Source: Cylicocyclus nassatus
Lineage: Eukaryota; Nematoda; Chromadorea; Rhabditida; Strongylidae
Assembly: GCA_958299035.1 (NCBI GenBank)
Contig: CATQJL010000112.1
Location: 67,425,117 to 67,489,116 of the forward strand
Length of the DNA stretch: 64,000 nt
Reading direction: 5' to 3'
Below are positions 1-13,134 of this stretch, one piece after another. The translations under genes and the position numbers were made by a program. Position 1 is the first letter of the stretch. Each line of letters starts with the position of its first letter. The notes below the pieces were generated by a model that did not search any database, was not told the DNA's origin, and saw only the letters and a list, made by a program, of their open reading frames with translations.

Positions 1-379
1 ACTATGAATTAACATCCACTTATATTACTTTAATGCACCATTTATGGTATCTTATTACCTCTTTGGAATTCGTCGGACTTACACTCCTCCTGGACTTCTT
101 ATTCTCCTCTCCTCACCTAGTAAGGTTCTTATTTTCCTCTCATTCCCTATAAGATCTACTCTCAGTCATCATTTTGAACCCTATACTTTCGCAGCTTTCT
201 TGGGAACTACTGATGATGGGCCGCCAAGAAAGCTACACTACCGATCTAGTTCTTAGGCCCCAAAATGGTTATGTATAAAAATCAAATATACACTTTAAAT
301 ACTGTTCTGCCCTGATCTCATTTTAATCTCTATATACACTCATTCTAATATGTTATCGTAACATTTACCCTATTTTCAG

Positions 380-468
380 GTTATAAGCCGCAGCTCTTCG
401 ACTTTTCAAACGAGCTGCTCAGCCGCCACGATGCGTTTCGGAAAGCGATCCTTACGCCGCACGATTAA
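380..468 (+). CDS. possible 3'-terminal exon of an unidentified upstream gene
   Basis: A CTATTTTCAG acceptor at 370-379 is followed by 28 open codons (beginning YKPQLFDFSN) and a TAA at 466-468. The composition looks coding and the acceptor is good, but no family is recognised. If real, it is the last exon of a plus-strand gene that begins left of the window and converges on Ku70. A chance open stretch of this length is quite possible, so confidence is low. Confidence 0.22.
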
Positions 469-1195
469 CACGCAGCAATGAATAGAGTCTTTTACAGATC
501 TCTTTGGCGTGTTTGGGCTGGTCAATTTTTTGGAAAAAATCCCCGGTTCTTATACATATGTAATTAGGATAGCACAGCATTTCCCGTCAGACATAAACTC
601 GAGAAGTTTAGGAAAGCAGTAGACATATTCAGGTTATTTATATCTGAGTTTATTACGTGCTAAAAAGTATGAAAATCTTGCTAAGTTCACAAAAGATGTG
701 AGATAATTAATTGCCAATTGCATTAGTGGACTGAGAGTAAAAATGCTTCGAAATAAACTGTAGATATTTTGCAGTGCTGATCAATATACGTTCCGAGGTA
801 ATCGTGGGAACCCTGAGGCGATTTTCGCACCTCAATCATAAAGGCGAGGCTACCATAAAAGTCCGTTAACAAGATATTTTGAGCGAAAATGGTGCCCTTG
901 CGGCTGTTCAGCTACGGTTGGCACCAGTTCTGGAGGCTGGCTGCGGCACCAGGCTGCTGCCTGGATAAGTCTCTATGTCAGAATTTCCGCATCTCAGCAT
1001 GTAAGGATTTTCCCTTCCAACGCCTTCGACTCACTTCTCTTCAATATAGTCAAACAAAACTTTTGACTTATGAAACAAATTATGAAAAACGCGTTCTTAC
1101 TAGGCCTCTAGGAGAGGCAACCTAAACTTGTTTCTAAATGGCTGCCATGATACTGCTCAAGCCACTACTACTGACAAATACTCTAAACTCCTTAC

Positions 1196-4100
1196 GTTCC
1201 GGCCATTCTCCCTCAGGACACTGCATTTTCTCGGAAACATCCCGTACGTCTTCAGCGAAAGGCAGGAAAACCACATGGAATCCGTCAAAATCATAGTCTC
1301 GAATAACATCCGTTCTGCTCTGAACTTCACAACAATGTAAACAACAGAAGAACATAAGAGAAGCGCTATTATACCTCAGGTTTATCCGACATGTGTGGTA
1401 CAAGTGCGACCAGACGCACTTTCTGGTTGGCTCGTGAGCAAAAACGACAGATCATAGCCATCTTCTTTTTCCAACAACGTTCCAATAGTGCACGGTACAG
1501 ACAAGCGGAACCGAGAACGTTCTAGAAAATTACTCCTACAGTTAAGAAATAGATTTGCCGCACGAGCACTCACGCTCTCATCTGGATAGATAAACCGAGA
1601 GGGCTGGATGTGGTTCATAAAGTTGATCTCTGATATTGGTCTGAATCCAAGAAGCACAATACCTAGAACCGTTTCGAATGACATGCCTTTACCTAAACAT
1701 CTATAACGATTGTCCAAAGGATTTAACTCACCCTTCGCATCAAATCTACCCAGCTCCTCTATTTCGCTTTGCTCGCTGACTATGCATTCACCACCAATTT
1801 TTATTGCCTTTTTCAGCTCAAACTTGGCTCGTGTTCGATCTCTGATTTCTTGTTCTGACGAGAAGATACCGGAGACTTCAACGTACAGTAATGTCTACGG
1901 TAGAAATCAAACCTAGCCACTCTGTGTCTGCTAAAGCATCCGTTTCGTACTCCTCCTTGACTGTCGGTTCATCCTTGACCATAGGTTCACCACCACGACG
2001 ATGTTTACCGGTTTTTTGACTCTGTGTCTGGAATATTTCAAGTCTAAGTTACTGCTGCATGATATAACAGAAGAGCTAACGTCTAATGTCGTCGATAAAA
2101 ACTAGTAAAATCCCGAGTTTCAACACCTGTACCAAAACAGAGAAGGGCAACAGTCAATTGTTCTAACCAGAGGAGAGTTTCTCACGACACCTTATTGACG
2201 CACACACGCACAGTCGTCTTTTAAAGTCACGATTTTACATCGAAAATATCAAAGTACGAAACAAGAAAGCGTAACCCGCAGATAAATGAAGAAATGAAGA
2301 TATTAATGTTGATTATTTGAATATCCAAGGTCAACACAAGCACAGTTGCTTCTTTACTAGCTTTCATACAAGTATGTTCAACACTTGAAACAAGGTACAC
2401 CATTGCTTTTCTTCTCTTACGTCACTGATCATACTGTAATTTGGAAGCTGAGGATGATTTAGTTGTCAATAAAAGAGTAAATATACCAGCGAAAGCTAAT
2501 TACTCACTATCATTCATTCCTTATGGTCATGCGAACAGAAATAGTGAAGCTCACATCAACATCAAGATCAGGAGAATGCGATGATTTGAATTGCGAATCA
2601 CGCGGATATATTTTCTCCACAAAGCCTCTTGGCGCGCAGCATTGATGACTTGATTAAAGAATTTATAAAAAAAAACAGTTTTAAAACAGCGGATAGGGGT
2701 TTTCCTTACAAAACGAAAAGAAAAAGCAAAAATACCTTTTTGTGTTCCTTTTATATCTGAAGAATTCAGCAAAGCGATAAGGAAAAGCTTAGACCATGCA
2801 GGCCTTAATGACTCCGTTAGTATTGTAGATATTCCGCCTCCCAGTCTCAAAAAACAACTAACTCGTAATCGCTCTTATGATCGACTATGCATGAATACCG
2901 ATTGTGTCGTATGCTCATTTAGTCAACCAGGCGATTGCATGGAGGCAGAAGTAGTATCAAATAACTTGTCAAAGTTGCGGGAAAGAGTACATAGGAGAGA
3001 CTGGCAGGCCTCTTTGCATGAGAATCAAAGAGCACTTAGATGGTCTTATGAAATCTAAACCGAACACCCCTTTAGGCGCTCATCGCAGAGAGTATCACTC
3101 GGATCAACAATTTATATAGCCGTCAGAATCTTAACGTGTGAACCCGAAATAATTCCTCGCAAAACGCTAGAAGCATTTTGGATAACATTCAAAGCTCCTG
3201 CAATGAACCGCAAAGAAGAGGGCGTTGCCATGAATAGTGATCTAATCGCATATCAGTCCCCTTGCGGATTTGATCTACACTGAGATTAGATTCATCTATA
3301 TAAGGCACTTGTACTAGTCTCTAACTACTGACTGTGCAGACGCTGTGTTTAGTGGTGGCTCGACCCCGATTCGAAGACAGCCGAGGTGAGCATTAACGAC
3401 GGTTTCCGTCACGGCTTTCAGCCTGGCTTCATGTTGAATGTAGCCTTGGCTTGAACGAGGCGTTCGGGAGAACAAACCACTAATGTGACGACCTCCCAAC
3501 TTTAGCCTGATTGAATAAAGCATGCTACAATCTTGGTGATCGGCTCAAGTAAACATATACGAATATCTACATTATGCCAAGATTTATCAATAATCGAGCT
3601 TGGAATCTTCGAGAAGAAGAAGATTTTTCAAAAAAATTTTACGCTACGCGCGCATGTTTTGCCATTAAGTCCTAGCTGTTTATATGACCGGTAGTAAATA
3701 AGCTCTGTGAAAGGAATCTCTTGTGATGTTGACAATCATTGTTGATGATCTATGAATCATCAGCCTCAACAACCAATCTGATAGCTTACACTCACACGGC
3801 TATATCTGAATTTCTAGTACAAATGCTATTACGAGGTTTTGATTGTATTTATTTATTTACATTTCAATGGATTTCGCCTCCTACTTGCTCGCCCGGGGTG
3901 TTGATTTACGGTATTCCCCATAGGCTATATTCCCCAACCGCTTATATTTAAGTGCCGAATCACTCACCAGTGAGGGGTGGCACCTATCTTCCAGGAGCCG
4001 CGCCAAGCCGCGGTATCCTCTTTCTTGCATATATTATTTACTGGAGTCTGATTGTGCACGGGTCAGCTCCTCCTAACTACCTATATAAGGAGCCCCTGAT

Positions 4101-7100
4101 TGTATTACAGGTTTGCTCCCCCCCCCCCCCCCCGGTCAAACACCGGGGTTCTTAATAGACTATTTAACGACTGCATCATCTGCAATTATCTACAACGAGA
4201 CATTAGTTTCCACCAAAATCATCAATATCGGGCTATATAAGCGCCTTCCCTGGCAACATTGATTCACTATTCTCTTCACTTCTCATTCGTATCCCGTCGC
4301 CAATGAACTACTACTACTTTTAGTGTTCTGAAACCACCATATGGAAAGAAGACTCAAACAGTTAGCGAGCTAATCTAAACTTTCTTGGTGAGGCCGGGAC
4401 CGCCAGCTTTTTTTAAATAAACGATGTTAGACAACTATAATGCTGTGCAACTTCGGAGCAAATTGTATAACTCTACCAGAGCAATCATATGGTATATCGG
4501 CTAAGCACGAAGGCAAGAATCTTCACTTATGAAAATACCTACAAAAGCCTATATGCCCTATCTTATCCTGAAAACTCTACGTAAACGACAAAATCTTCTA
4601 AACGTAGTCAGATTTTACTTCTTCCACAATCTTTTTCTAAGATGCTGAGATCTACTTGAAAGTATCACAGGATCTCAAAGGCTCTCCCATGCCAAAAAGT
4701 TAACTCGCGGAAAGCTCCGCTAACGCAATTTTGCAATAAAACAACACCACTTTGCGCGACGAGGAGGACACCGCATTGCATGAGCAGTCAAAAAGTAATT
4801 GACTCCTCCATACGATTGGTCGTGTACGTTCGCTTCAAATTGTCCAAAATTACTGTACTATCACAGCTTCATGTTGGAATAGGAATTGTTAGAAGTGTCG
4901 CCTTTTCCAATCTTACACGGCCCAATAGCCGCTACCGCCTTTAGAACGGAAGTTCTCCATCTTCGTGCTCTGCCAACATCGACTTTTATGCCCCCACTAT
5001 CAGGATTATGGTTAATGGTGTTTGATCACTGTGTGTGCTCTGTACAGATACTCTGACTCTTCTGCTTCCTATTCGTCCGCGAGCGTATTAGCTTCATGCG
5101 CACTGCTTGCAAATGTGTTAAGATGTTCGAAGACAAGCTTAGAATCACCTTTGAGTTTCGATTAGAAGACGTGAGCTGCGCTCACTGGTCTCCTTACCGG
5201 GCTTACTGAAAAGATTGAGTGTGTTTGGACGGTTCATTCCTTGCACAAAAGGTCTCAAAATTCAATGCTCCATCAAGAAGTTCTGAAGAAGCAAATATTC
5301 CAACAACCACAAAAACGAGACTATAAACTTCGCGACATTGTTGAGGACTTGGATCCAGTCATAAGCATGGAGGAAAAATTCACATGGTAACCAAAAATTT
5401 GGGTTAGTTGTTCACGAAAAATCAATGAAGACCATCTTGTTGGGGGCGCAAGTATTGCAAAAGTAATGACCGATGAATACCCGGCCGGCTCGGGCCGTGG
5501 GTCTAACAGCAGATGCGCAAAGGGTACAAAATCGTTCCCAAAGCGTCCAACTTACCCTTCCTAAATCTTCGATCTTCTACTCTTCTTCACCCTTTGGCAA
5601 GTTCTTCCTTTCTTCTTTCATGCACCCGCTCTAAGCCTGCGCCTCCCATTCCTCCGGCTCCTGCGGTCCTTGACTTGCCCTTCATCCTGGCTGCATTGCT
5701 TTGCAACACCGCATCCTCCTCAAGCGGAGTGAAAATGAGCTTTGCCACCCGTGTTTACACGGATATCGGAGAATGCTTGGACAAAAATGATGAGCTTCCA
5801 TTTCCATAGATTTGAGTAAACAGCTCAATAAATCAAGAAGGACCCAGCAAAATCCAGTGAAAATTAGCCTAAAATCTTTCCGGGGTCGGAAACATGTGTG
5901 CAAACTTTCAGCCCAATCGGTTGAGTGGAGGGCCTTTCTATGACGCACATAGCCTCAAACAGGCAATTTTTGAGTTTAATATATATAAAGAGATTCAAGA
6001 ATGCGTTTCTGCAAATTTTAGTAGTTCACTTGCAATCGTATTCTCTCTACTTCTGCCACTCGGCTGTGTTGCCTATCGCCTTGCGTCTGTACTAAACTGC
6101 GTATAAAAGACGTTATACAACTATTCAATCAAGTGTAAAGGACCATTACTACTGGAGCAAGAATGACTCTATTGTAGCTTAAAGGCGCCGTCCACTCTCG
6201 GCATCCATGTTTTGACCGTTCCGGAGCCTTCTCATGTCCTTGATTCCGAATATGAAGTATAGAATCCGCGAAAACCCCTACAATCCTCGTTCCGGAGAAC
6301 CCGCGGGCCCGCTTTCCGGGACGGTGATTGGCTGGGCGCGCAAGGATGGGCGGGCATGGATGGGGAGGGCGGTGCCGTCTGCGGTTATCGTGCATATTCG
6401 TAATTCCGGAGCAATTTCGCGCCCGAGGCGACAGCTTTGCGACTTGGGCATTGGCTTGATAGAAGGCCCTACTATCACATGCTGGCGAAAGCTCAAGACC
6501 CTTAACTTAGGTGGAAAGTGCCTTTAACCTACAGAAAATACACCCTGAAACGAGGGAGGCCCGCGAAATCTGCAAAAAAATATGTGAGCTCGAGAATGAA
6601 TGAGCATTCAACTTATCCAGTCTGGTTGCATCCGGCAAAACCATACAAAGAAGCTTACATCTTCTTTCGCTATCCATACTTGTCTTTTCTCAACAGGATT
6701 TTCCGTATCGTAATCCACATATTCCTTGGCAGGTGGACGAGCTTCGCTTGCTAACGCATACCTAAAATCATCTCACTGCATGCTTTTTTAATAAGTCGAA
6801 CTATAGATCTTACACAGCCACGCTAAATTTCACTCCTGGACCCAATTCAAATGGTATATTGCTGAATGCTCTGAGTGAGAAAGTTTTCTGGTAAACCCTG
6901 CAATACAAAAGACTTCCAAAATGGTTACAGCAAAGCAGCAGTATTACTGAGTCTCCAAGTCTTCTATAGTACTGCTCGCGCCAATATTTGGATCCAGTTG
7001 CCGCTAAACGTGATTTTGAGATTTCAATACTTTGTGCCTATCGGACTGTACTTACCCAAACCCTCGTATCTTTTTCAAAGGCTTCGTCGTCATCATTATC

Positions 7101-8469
7101 TTCCTTGCGTAGCAAAACTACACAAAAATCACCCATAGTGCGTTTTCCCTTCTGATGGCGGAACGAACTCACTCCTTTCTTCATCCTAGTCTACAAAAAA
7201 TGCATTGAGCCCATATAAAACAAAACTGGCGCAGAACCCACAAAGTAGCCCTCAAATTGTGTAGCCCAGTTTTCCTCAAATGGGTTGGTATCATTGGTGA
7301 CATATACAATGGTTTGTTGTCGCTGCGATACACCTTGCCTGAAAATATTGATTAGCGAGAACTGGTCCCCATCCTCTATCACTTCTACAGCCGCAAAATT
7401 TGCCGAAGAATTAGCTAGTGTCATAATATATGCTACTACCATCTCTACAAAATATGTATCTGTGCCTGGCTACACCCAAAATTACCAACACATCGTCACC
7501 TGTATGGAAAAAAATTCTTGCATGCATAGTTGTGTAGCATCTAGATTCCATAATTACGAGAAAGTAACAATGAAGAAGTTTGATTTTAGAAACAATAGAA
7601 AATGAATTAGACGCACGAGAACTAGTCTCCGCCATAAATTTGGCAACTTCTCTCACTTCATGTCATAATTTCATAGCACCAAATCGTACAGTATCGATAA
7701 AAATCAGAAGCTAATTGCTGCCCCTCCATTTTCCATGAAAAAGAACTGCTAGTTGTGAAGAAAAATTTGTTAGTGACAAAAACTCACTCCATGAAAGTTT
7801 TTCTCGAATACCAAAGAAGCGTTGATAGATCACATTTCGAATGTCCACCAAAACGTTTCTTGAACGTTTTCTCGATGTTGTCTATAATCTCATTTGTATA
7901 TCAAGCGATGAGCTTATGGTTTGTTTCGGCATACCTTCATCAATGAACTCCTTCAGCATACATACACGTCGTTGATCTTCGCCAGATTCATAGTCAGTTC
8001 GCACCTTTAGGTCAAACCATTCTACACAGTGCTTTACTGCTCCAGCAGATTTTGTTTCAGAATTAGCCTAGTTAGGGTATAGCAATGAGAACAATATTGT
8101 CACGATATAACATACTGTATTCGCAATGAAGAGCCCATAACGATGAGTACGTGAGCCGGAGCAGCCTATTTTCAGCAACTGGTTGAATACAGCCTGCACA
8201 TTAGCACAATACATCCTGTACTATATACGAAAACGATTTTGAAAATACCTTGATGGCTCTTTTGAAGTCGCAGTCGTCTCCACCTTTGAACATATTGGCT
8301 CCGCCATCAATCCAGAATATGGTATACTAAATATGCTTAGTGTTAAAAAGCTTCGAGCTTTTGATCGTTTTGAACTTCAACCCTGATTTCAACGGTTAAG
8401 TAGTGAAAATACCTTCTTGTTGCTTTCGGGCGCAGTGTCATAATCATATTCTTCCCCGTCGTCGTCCAT
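1196..8469 (-). CDS. cku-70: Ku70 (XRCC6/CKU-70), DNA end-binding subunit; C-terminus not found in window
   Basis: Ku70 pairs with Ku80 to form the ring that loads on double-strand DNA ends in the nucleus and starts non-homologous end joining. Readable exons: 8413-8469, 8249-8326, 8116-8193, 7935-8067, 7788-7881, 7242-7338, 7056-7190, 6948-7003, 6814-6897, 6659-6761, ~1732-1894, 1574-1662, 1375-1521, 1196-1319. Reading phase is kept across every junction. The start MDDDGEEYDYDTAPES is an acidic N-terminus typical of the family. A vWA-like domain follows (TIFWIDGGANMF; TIVYVTNDTNPF matches the human LFTNEDNPH region), then the beta-barrel (EIEELGRFDAKG; QPSRFIYPDES; RLVALVPHMSDKPE; GFHVVFLPFAEDVRD). 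About 479 residues are seen; human Ku70 has 609. The C-terminal arm and SAP region were not found and may lie beyond position 1. The 5' edge of the exon near 1894 is uncertain because its acceptor is weak. The 4.76-kb intron 10 carries a retroelement remnant. Confidence 0.9.
2590..3283 (+). pseudogene. 3' remnant of a GIY-YIG (Penelope-like) retroelement
   Basis: Fragments in shifting plus-strand frames join into the C-terminal end of a retroelement protein. They include a basic segment with TADRGFPYKTKRKS, then FISEEFSKAIRKSLDHAGLN, then a Cys-rich block (CMNTDCVVCSF...GDCM). Next comes a GIY-YIG-like nuclease core (CGKEYIGETGRPLCMRIKEHL, about 2970-3040), and the tail reads PRKTLEAFWITFKAPAMNRKEE before a stop at 3283. 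Frameshifts are needed near 2750 and 2950 and stops interrupt the frame, so it is dead. GIY-YIG nucleases at the C-terminus are characteristic of Penelope-like elements. The reverse transcriptase part is not seen. It sits inside Ku70 intron 10, opposite to the host gene. Confidence 0.75.
3284..6658. other. remainder of Ku70 intron 10, no supported gene
   Basis: This stretch has no gene I can support. A run of about 16 C lies near 4117-4132. A GC-rich block with a CCAAT-like GATTGGCTGG lies at about 6180-6460. The stretch 3300-3560 directly follows the GIY-YIG remnant and may be its 3' tail. One minus-strand open segment (5587-5754) looks mildly coding but has no family and no clear splice context. 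Confidence 0.5.
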
Positions 8470-11400
8470 TTTGAGCCAGAGGGTATCTTCAAGTAAAATG
8501 ACGTTGTTGACTTGATCAGTAGCAAAGGGGTGTAGTTCGAACGCAACGAGTATAAACCCAAGCAATCGCAAGGAAAGCAGACAAGAGTATCTCATGTAAT
8601 CAAATTTATTCCCACTCAGTCAGCTCAATAAAATGACCACTTTATCATTAGAAGAACGAAGCCAAACCTACACCTTTTTCAAACCAAAGCTTGTGATGAA
8701 AATGAAGAGCAATCTCCCGCCTTACCCTCTTCAAAAATGGGTCCCGAAACCTTCGGAAGTGTATTATTTCTATCGTTGAATAATTTGAACTTCCTCCTCT
8801 TTTTTTTCACAAGTTGCAAACTTGCGAAAAATTTGGGGAACTTCTTAAAAAATTTTTGGGAACATTGCTCAATGTTTAAATATGGGAGGCCCCTCAAAAC
8901 GCTTACATTTTAGAGGCAGAAAAATTTTGCACTAATCCTTTATACTAACAAGGAAAGGATACTCGATAACCCCGGCCAATTGGAATGCGATGTACACCGT
9001 AAGGTGCACCTCGAAACGCTGATTCTAAATCTGTCCTTGAAATCTGCGAAACAATCATATGAGGGCAGTCATGAACTTTTTTCGTGGAAAATTTGCGTAC
9101 TTTTAGGTAGTTAAAATCACCCAATTTAATCTGTTTTACCGTTTGAAGCAATTGAAGAAAATCTTGAAAGGTGTAACGTTGTATTTGTATCTTAATCATA
9201 TTCAGCATTTGAAGAGGAAAGCAACATTTTTATTAATGATTTTCACCCTCCGCAGTAGCGCAATTCATTTTTGAAAAGATAAATGTAACTCTATCCAGTT
9301 TCTCGTTTCGCAGATACGGAAAACAGTATTCGAACCAGCAATAAAAGGTGCATTTTTTATATACAAACCATCATGAATGGCCGGGGTCACCAAATATCGT
9401 TCCCTGTTAAGTTCCTTCAAGCTTCGTTCCGAGGAGGGGAACACCCCTGAGAAATTTTTCTAGAGGCTAAAATGATTTTTTTGAAAATTTTCAAAGTTAT
9501 TTCATTAGTTACAAGTGTAAACAAGTCACTCATGAAAGTAAACAAATAATTTGCATTTTTTCGGGCTACAAACAAGAGAATTTTTCTTGCTCTTATTTTA
9601 CGATCTTGCCGTTTTCCTTCCCATTTTCGTAATCGGCTCGAAGAATACAAAGCCTATACGTGGAGGCAAGCTTAAATTGAAAGGCGAGAATGAACACCGC
9701 AGCTAGTGCAACGAGTTCAAAAAGACGTTTTTAATTTTGGAATAGCGATTAGTATTTGCAGCGTGGTTAGTGGAATGCAAACCGTAATTAGAGTACATCT
9801 GCAAAAGGTCAATGCCAAAAAATTACATAGGCCCCATTCAAGTGAGTTGGTAGAGCAACGAAATTGGTGAAAATAAGGCTAACACTCACTTGAGATGCTG
9901 CTCTGCTGCTTTCATGCTAGTCTCGTGGGTTTTTCTTTCAAATAATTTCGCTAGTGATGGGCAATTTAGGTACTAGTTGTTGTCCCATTTGTTCGTTCCA
10001 AGTCATGTAACTTACAAATCCTGTTGTACATTTCTGCTCATTTCAACATTTTCAGAGCGATTTGTTGGATATCACCACTATTATAATAAAAAGCATAGAT
10101 TCCGGTTAATTTATTCAAAAATGTTGACCAAATGACTACAAGTTCGATGTCAGATAACACATAGAAGTTTGTGATGGCTTTCAGATTCCTGTTTAATCTG
10201 ACGATTATGGCCGAGGAAGCACTCAAGGAGCGGGGAGACACACGAGTGAAAAAGAAGAAACTCAAAGAAGGGAATAAAGTCACTGTTTTTGTCAAAGTAG
10301 CTTTAGGGCATGTCCAGCTCTTTATGACATTCGTTGAACGAAGGAAGTAACTACATAATTTTAGACGAAATGGCTTCGGAAAACTTGCAGAGAGAGTAAA
10401 GGAAAAAGCGCGAAAAGTGAGAGATAACATATCACCTTCTCCCCGAGATTGCTTGTACACGGTGTTTATTGTAAGCTATGTAAGCACTGTTTGCAAATGT
10501 CATATCTTCTTGTTTTCTCATCGCATACTTGCTTTTGTTTTTTCAATAGAGTAGATCTCTGAAGCAGATCCACAACAGGTGTACAGTGAGCATTTGCACA
10601 CATAAAAAAATTATCAAACTTCAGATTCTTGTTTGATCGTAAAAAGCCTTATAATTGCACTAAAAATCGAATATTATGAGTTTCATAGTCTGGTCCTATT
10701 GAAAAAAGCTTGTGCTAATTGCATCTCCATAAAAGGTTACAATTTTCGAAAAAATGCAGAAAAGACAAATTTGCTATTTAAACTGCTTGCTCGTAACTTT
10801 TTATAGAAACATACAATTCGCACTAATTTTTCAGTTAGAAAGATCACATAAGTCTGATTTTTAATGTGCATTTCAAATTTTTTACAACAACAGAAAACTA
10901 AACTTCGAGTGATTTCCTATTAGCGTTCCTATCCATGCAGTACGAGCTCATTTGAAGTCGCTAGGAAATTGTTATAAAAAGCGTGAACTACTCTTTCCGA
11001 TCAAATCATAGGCAGGCAAGTTCGCCGAGAAAACAAGAAGTTTTGGACTTTTCAAAAGGCGGAAGAACTTTTATATTAACAAAATGACACTAGGAAAGCG
11101 CTGGTATCGCTTGTATTATCTGTGCAACTTCTAGCGCTCAGAAAAATTCAGAAAAACCCCAAATTAATGTTACTCAGATATAGGTCGGGCTCAAAGGCGC
11201 TTTGTTATATGGATGCGACACCAACAGCCAGAATATCCTGTGTGTGCTGCAAAAGGGATACCCGTAATCTGATAAGCACTATAAAATGACACGAAGATTG
11301 CAATTTTTTGAATTCGTAGCAATTGCTGGATGCTTTCGACAGTAATACAATTGTTGACTCATAATAAATCGTACGCCTCGCCTCATATGGACGCTAGAAT

Positions 11401-11752
11401 TGACTGATTGGCCCATAGAATATGGAAAAATTGGAATGCTCAAGCGTTGCAAAACAATTTTCACACTGCAAAGTTTTCATGTGGATCAATTCCATTATTG
11501 GTTTGTAAATTTGCTACACTCAATAAATTCAATTCAGACGGCAATGGCAACGAGTTGTGCAGTTTCAAATGTGCTACACCTAGTGCTCGGAGAATAACGT
11601 TGTTGCATCCATCGAAGATAGTCCATGGCTGGAAGAGGTGCAGAGAAAAAAGGGGCGAGAGGGCATGAGAAAAGAGGAGTGACGCGCAGTGCACACCCTG
11701 CAACAGTCTATATACAAATCTTCTGGTTGTTTCATTATATTCTCTAATACTA
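8470..11752. other. gene-poor region upstream of Ku70
   Basis: This is AT-rich DNA with long A/T runs. Blocks near 8790-8900 and 9400-9660 faintly resemble the interiors of the CAGTGGCGTA-type MITEs elsewhere in the window, but no ends could be placed. Nothing else is convincing apart from the weak small-gene candidate listed separately. Confidence 0.4.
10207..10462 (+). CDS. weak candidate small basic protein gene
   Basis: A CTTTCAG acceptor at about 10181-10187 is followed after a short leader by ATG at 10207 and an open, Lys/Glu-rich frame (MAEEALKERGDTRVKKKKLK). A GTAGCT donor with an ATTTTAG acceptor near 10362 could join a second basic segment (a frame containing NGFGKLAERVKEK, donor GTAAGC near 10473). 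The phases of the two segments do not agree in the best-looking frame of the second exon. Joined in phase the product would be only about 50 residues. No family is recognised, and it may be noise. Confidence 0.18.
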
Positions 11753-11963
11753 AAGGTCCGGGCATACTTCACGCGATTTCAGCCGCGACGCGATTTGGCA
11801 ATACTCGAACTGTCCATAACTCGCTGCGATCACATTTAAAATGCACGGAAGATAGGGCATTTTGTCAATCTACGTAACTTATACACACTGTGCACGTGTT
11901 GCTAGCGTTGAGACTGAAGACTTCTGGCGAATTGCCAAATCGCGTGAAGTATGCCCGGCCCTT
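11753..11963. mobile_element. short inverted-repeat element (MITE family A)
   Basis: The ends are inverted copies of about 27 bp: AAGGTCCGGGCATACTTCAC at the left and its near-complement, ending GTATGCCCGGCCCTT, at the right. A second nested repeat (CGCGATTTGGCAAT / ATTGCCAAATCGCG) extends the pairing. There is no coding capacity. The termini resemble those of the 237-bp element at 45666-45902, which suggests one family. No clean target duplication was identified. Confidence 0.65.
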
Positions 11964-11969
11964 AAGACG

Positions 11970-12124
11970 GACGAATTCGAAACGCACAAGCGTACCCTGA
12001 TCGGCGACGCGGCAGCGACGCGCAGTTTTCTCCGCCGAGCGCGACAGCGAGCACGAACTTTGTTTTTTACACTTCTTGAAGCTTCAAATGCCGACCTTAG
12101 TATGCTTGTGTGTTCCGAATTCGC
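11970..12124. mobile_element. MITE family B, copy 1
   Basis: A 155-bp palindromic element. The left terminus GACGAATTCGAAACGCACAA is complemented by the right terminus, which ends TTGTGTGTTCCGAATTCG. It lies directly beside MITE A. A second copy in the opposite orientation is at 14262-14413, and the two share the interior (CGCAGTTTTCTCCGCCGAGC). Confidence 0.7.
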
Positions 12125-12667
12125 TTTCGACAAGGGTTTCCGAACTCAATCAGCATCAATCACTATTGTCACAAAGTGGAGCAATCAAAGCTTTGTAACT
12201 GATGTCCAAAATTTTCGGGTACAGCCATGCGCACATAGATGGTTTTGTGATTTCGTCCGCGAATCTCTACAAAGCTTTCTCCACAGTCTGAAATTTCTCC
12301 AAAATATCACGCAATGGAGAAGCATCGCTACATCTGAGGCTGAAATTCCCACAAACGGATTTGGTCACGACAAAATGTTACCTTTATTGATTTCAGAAGG
12401 CCGCGCAGACTGAAAAAAGACACTGAATTGCGAAATGCTTGCTCCATCCGCAGGTCAGCAAATTAAGTTTGGGATCCTGATAAGAATGAGAATTAACCAA
12501 AGTTGTACATGATGAAAACATCGGGTTGAGCCTCGGTGAATGACTTCGAAGAGCAACCAAATCGAGAACATAATTGCTGAAAAGAAAGAAGAGATATTTA
12601 TGGTGGTTTGTTTCTTTGCCCAACCACCCCTACCGCGTCTCGCAATATCCTCCAGCATCGGGTGTAT

Positions 12668-13134
12668 GCCCTTCTGAACCGCTTCGTCCTAGCGCTAATT
12701 ACTCTGCCCGGGCGGCGCTAATTATTCCGCCTTTCTTGTAATCTATCAGAGTTTTCGGATATTTCTGAGCATTCCAAAGCAAGCGAGGCACACGAATAAT
12801 GATAGTGACGATGTTTGAATTATGAAGACAAAAGTTGATAAATTTGCATGTTTTTCTTACTAGCCCTTCGTGATTTCTTCGCCTTCCCACTTTTCAAAAC
12901 ACCATGAAGTCTGCACGTGTAAGCTGAAGAATTTACTTAAGCCGCCCACGCATAACATTTTTGAGTTTCATAGGAAATCGAAATCTTGTTTAATTCTTTT
13001 TTATCATGAGTATACCCTTGCAATTCAGACGTCTCTAACGACAGCATAGCTCTCGCCTACACAAGCCCCGCGCAGCGCCGACCAATCAAAGGCGCGCAGT
13101 AATTAGGCTGCTAATGCTAGCGGTTCAGAAGGGC
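12668..13134. mobile_element. 467-bp element with 16-bp perfect terminal inverted repeats
   Basis: Both ends carry GCCCTTCTGAACCGCT in inverted orientation. Further imperfect pairing (TAATTACT / AGTAATTA) lies inside the termini. No transposase frame is present, so it is non-autonomous. The flanks share CTCCAGCATC at short distances on both sides, which may reflect the target site. Confidence 0.65.

Noticed and set aside
5587..5754. Minus-strand 55-codon open segment with coding-like composition inside Ku70 intron 10
   Set aside because: The frame is preceded by a stop with no convincing acceptor, has no recognised family, and lies in probable repeat sequence.
10038..10460. 140-codon minus-strand open frame
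   Set aside because: It starts on GTG, is low in informative motifs, and is the complement of a basic plus-strand segment that looks slightly better. It is probably a shadow.
11862..12413. 183-codon plus-strand open frame
   Set aside because: Most of it runs through the tail of MITE A and all of MITE B copy 1. The open frame is a by-product of GC-rich inverted repeats.
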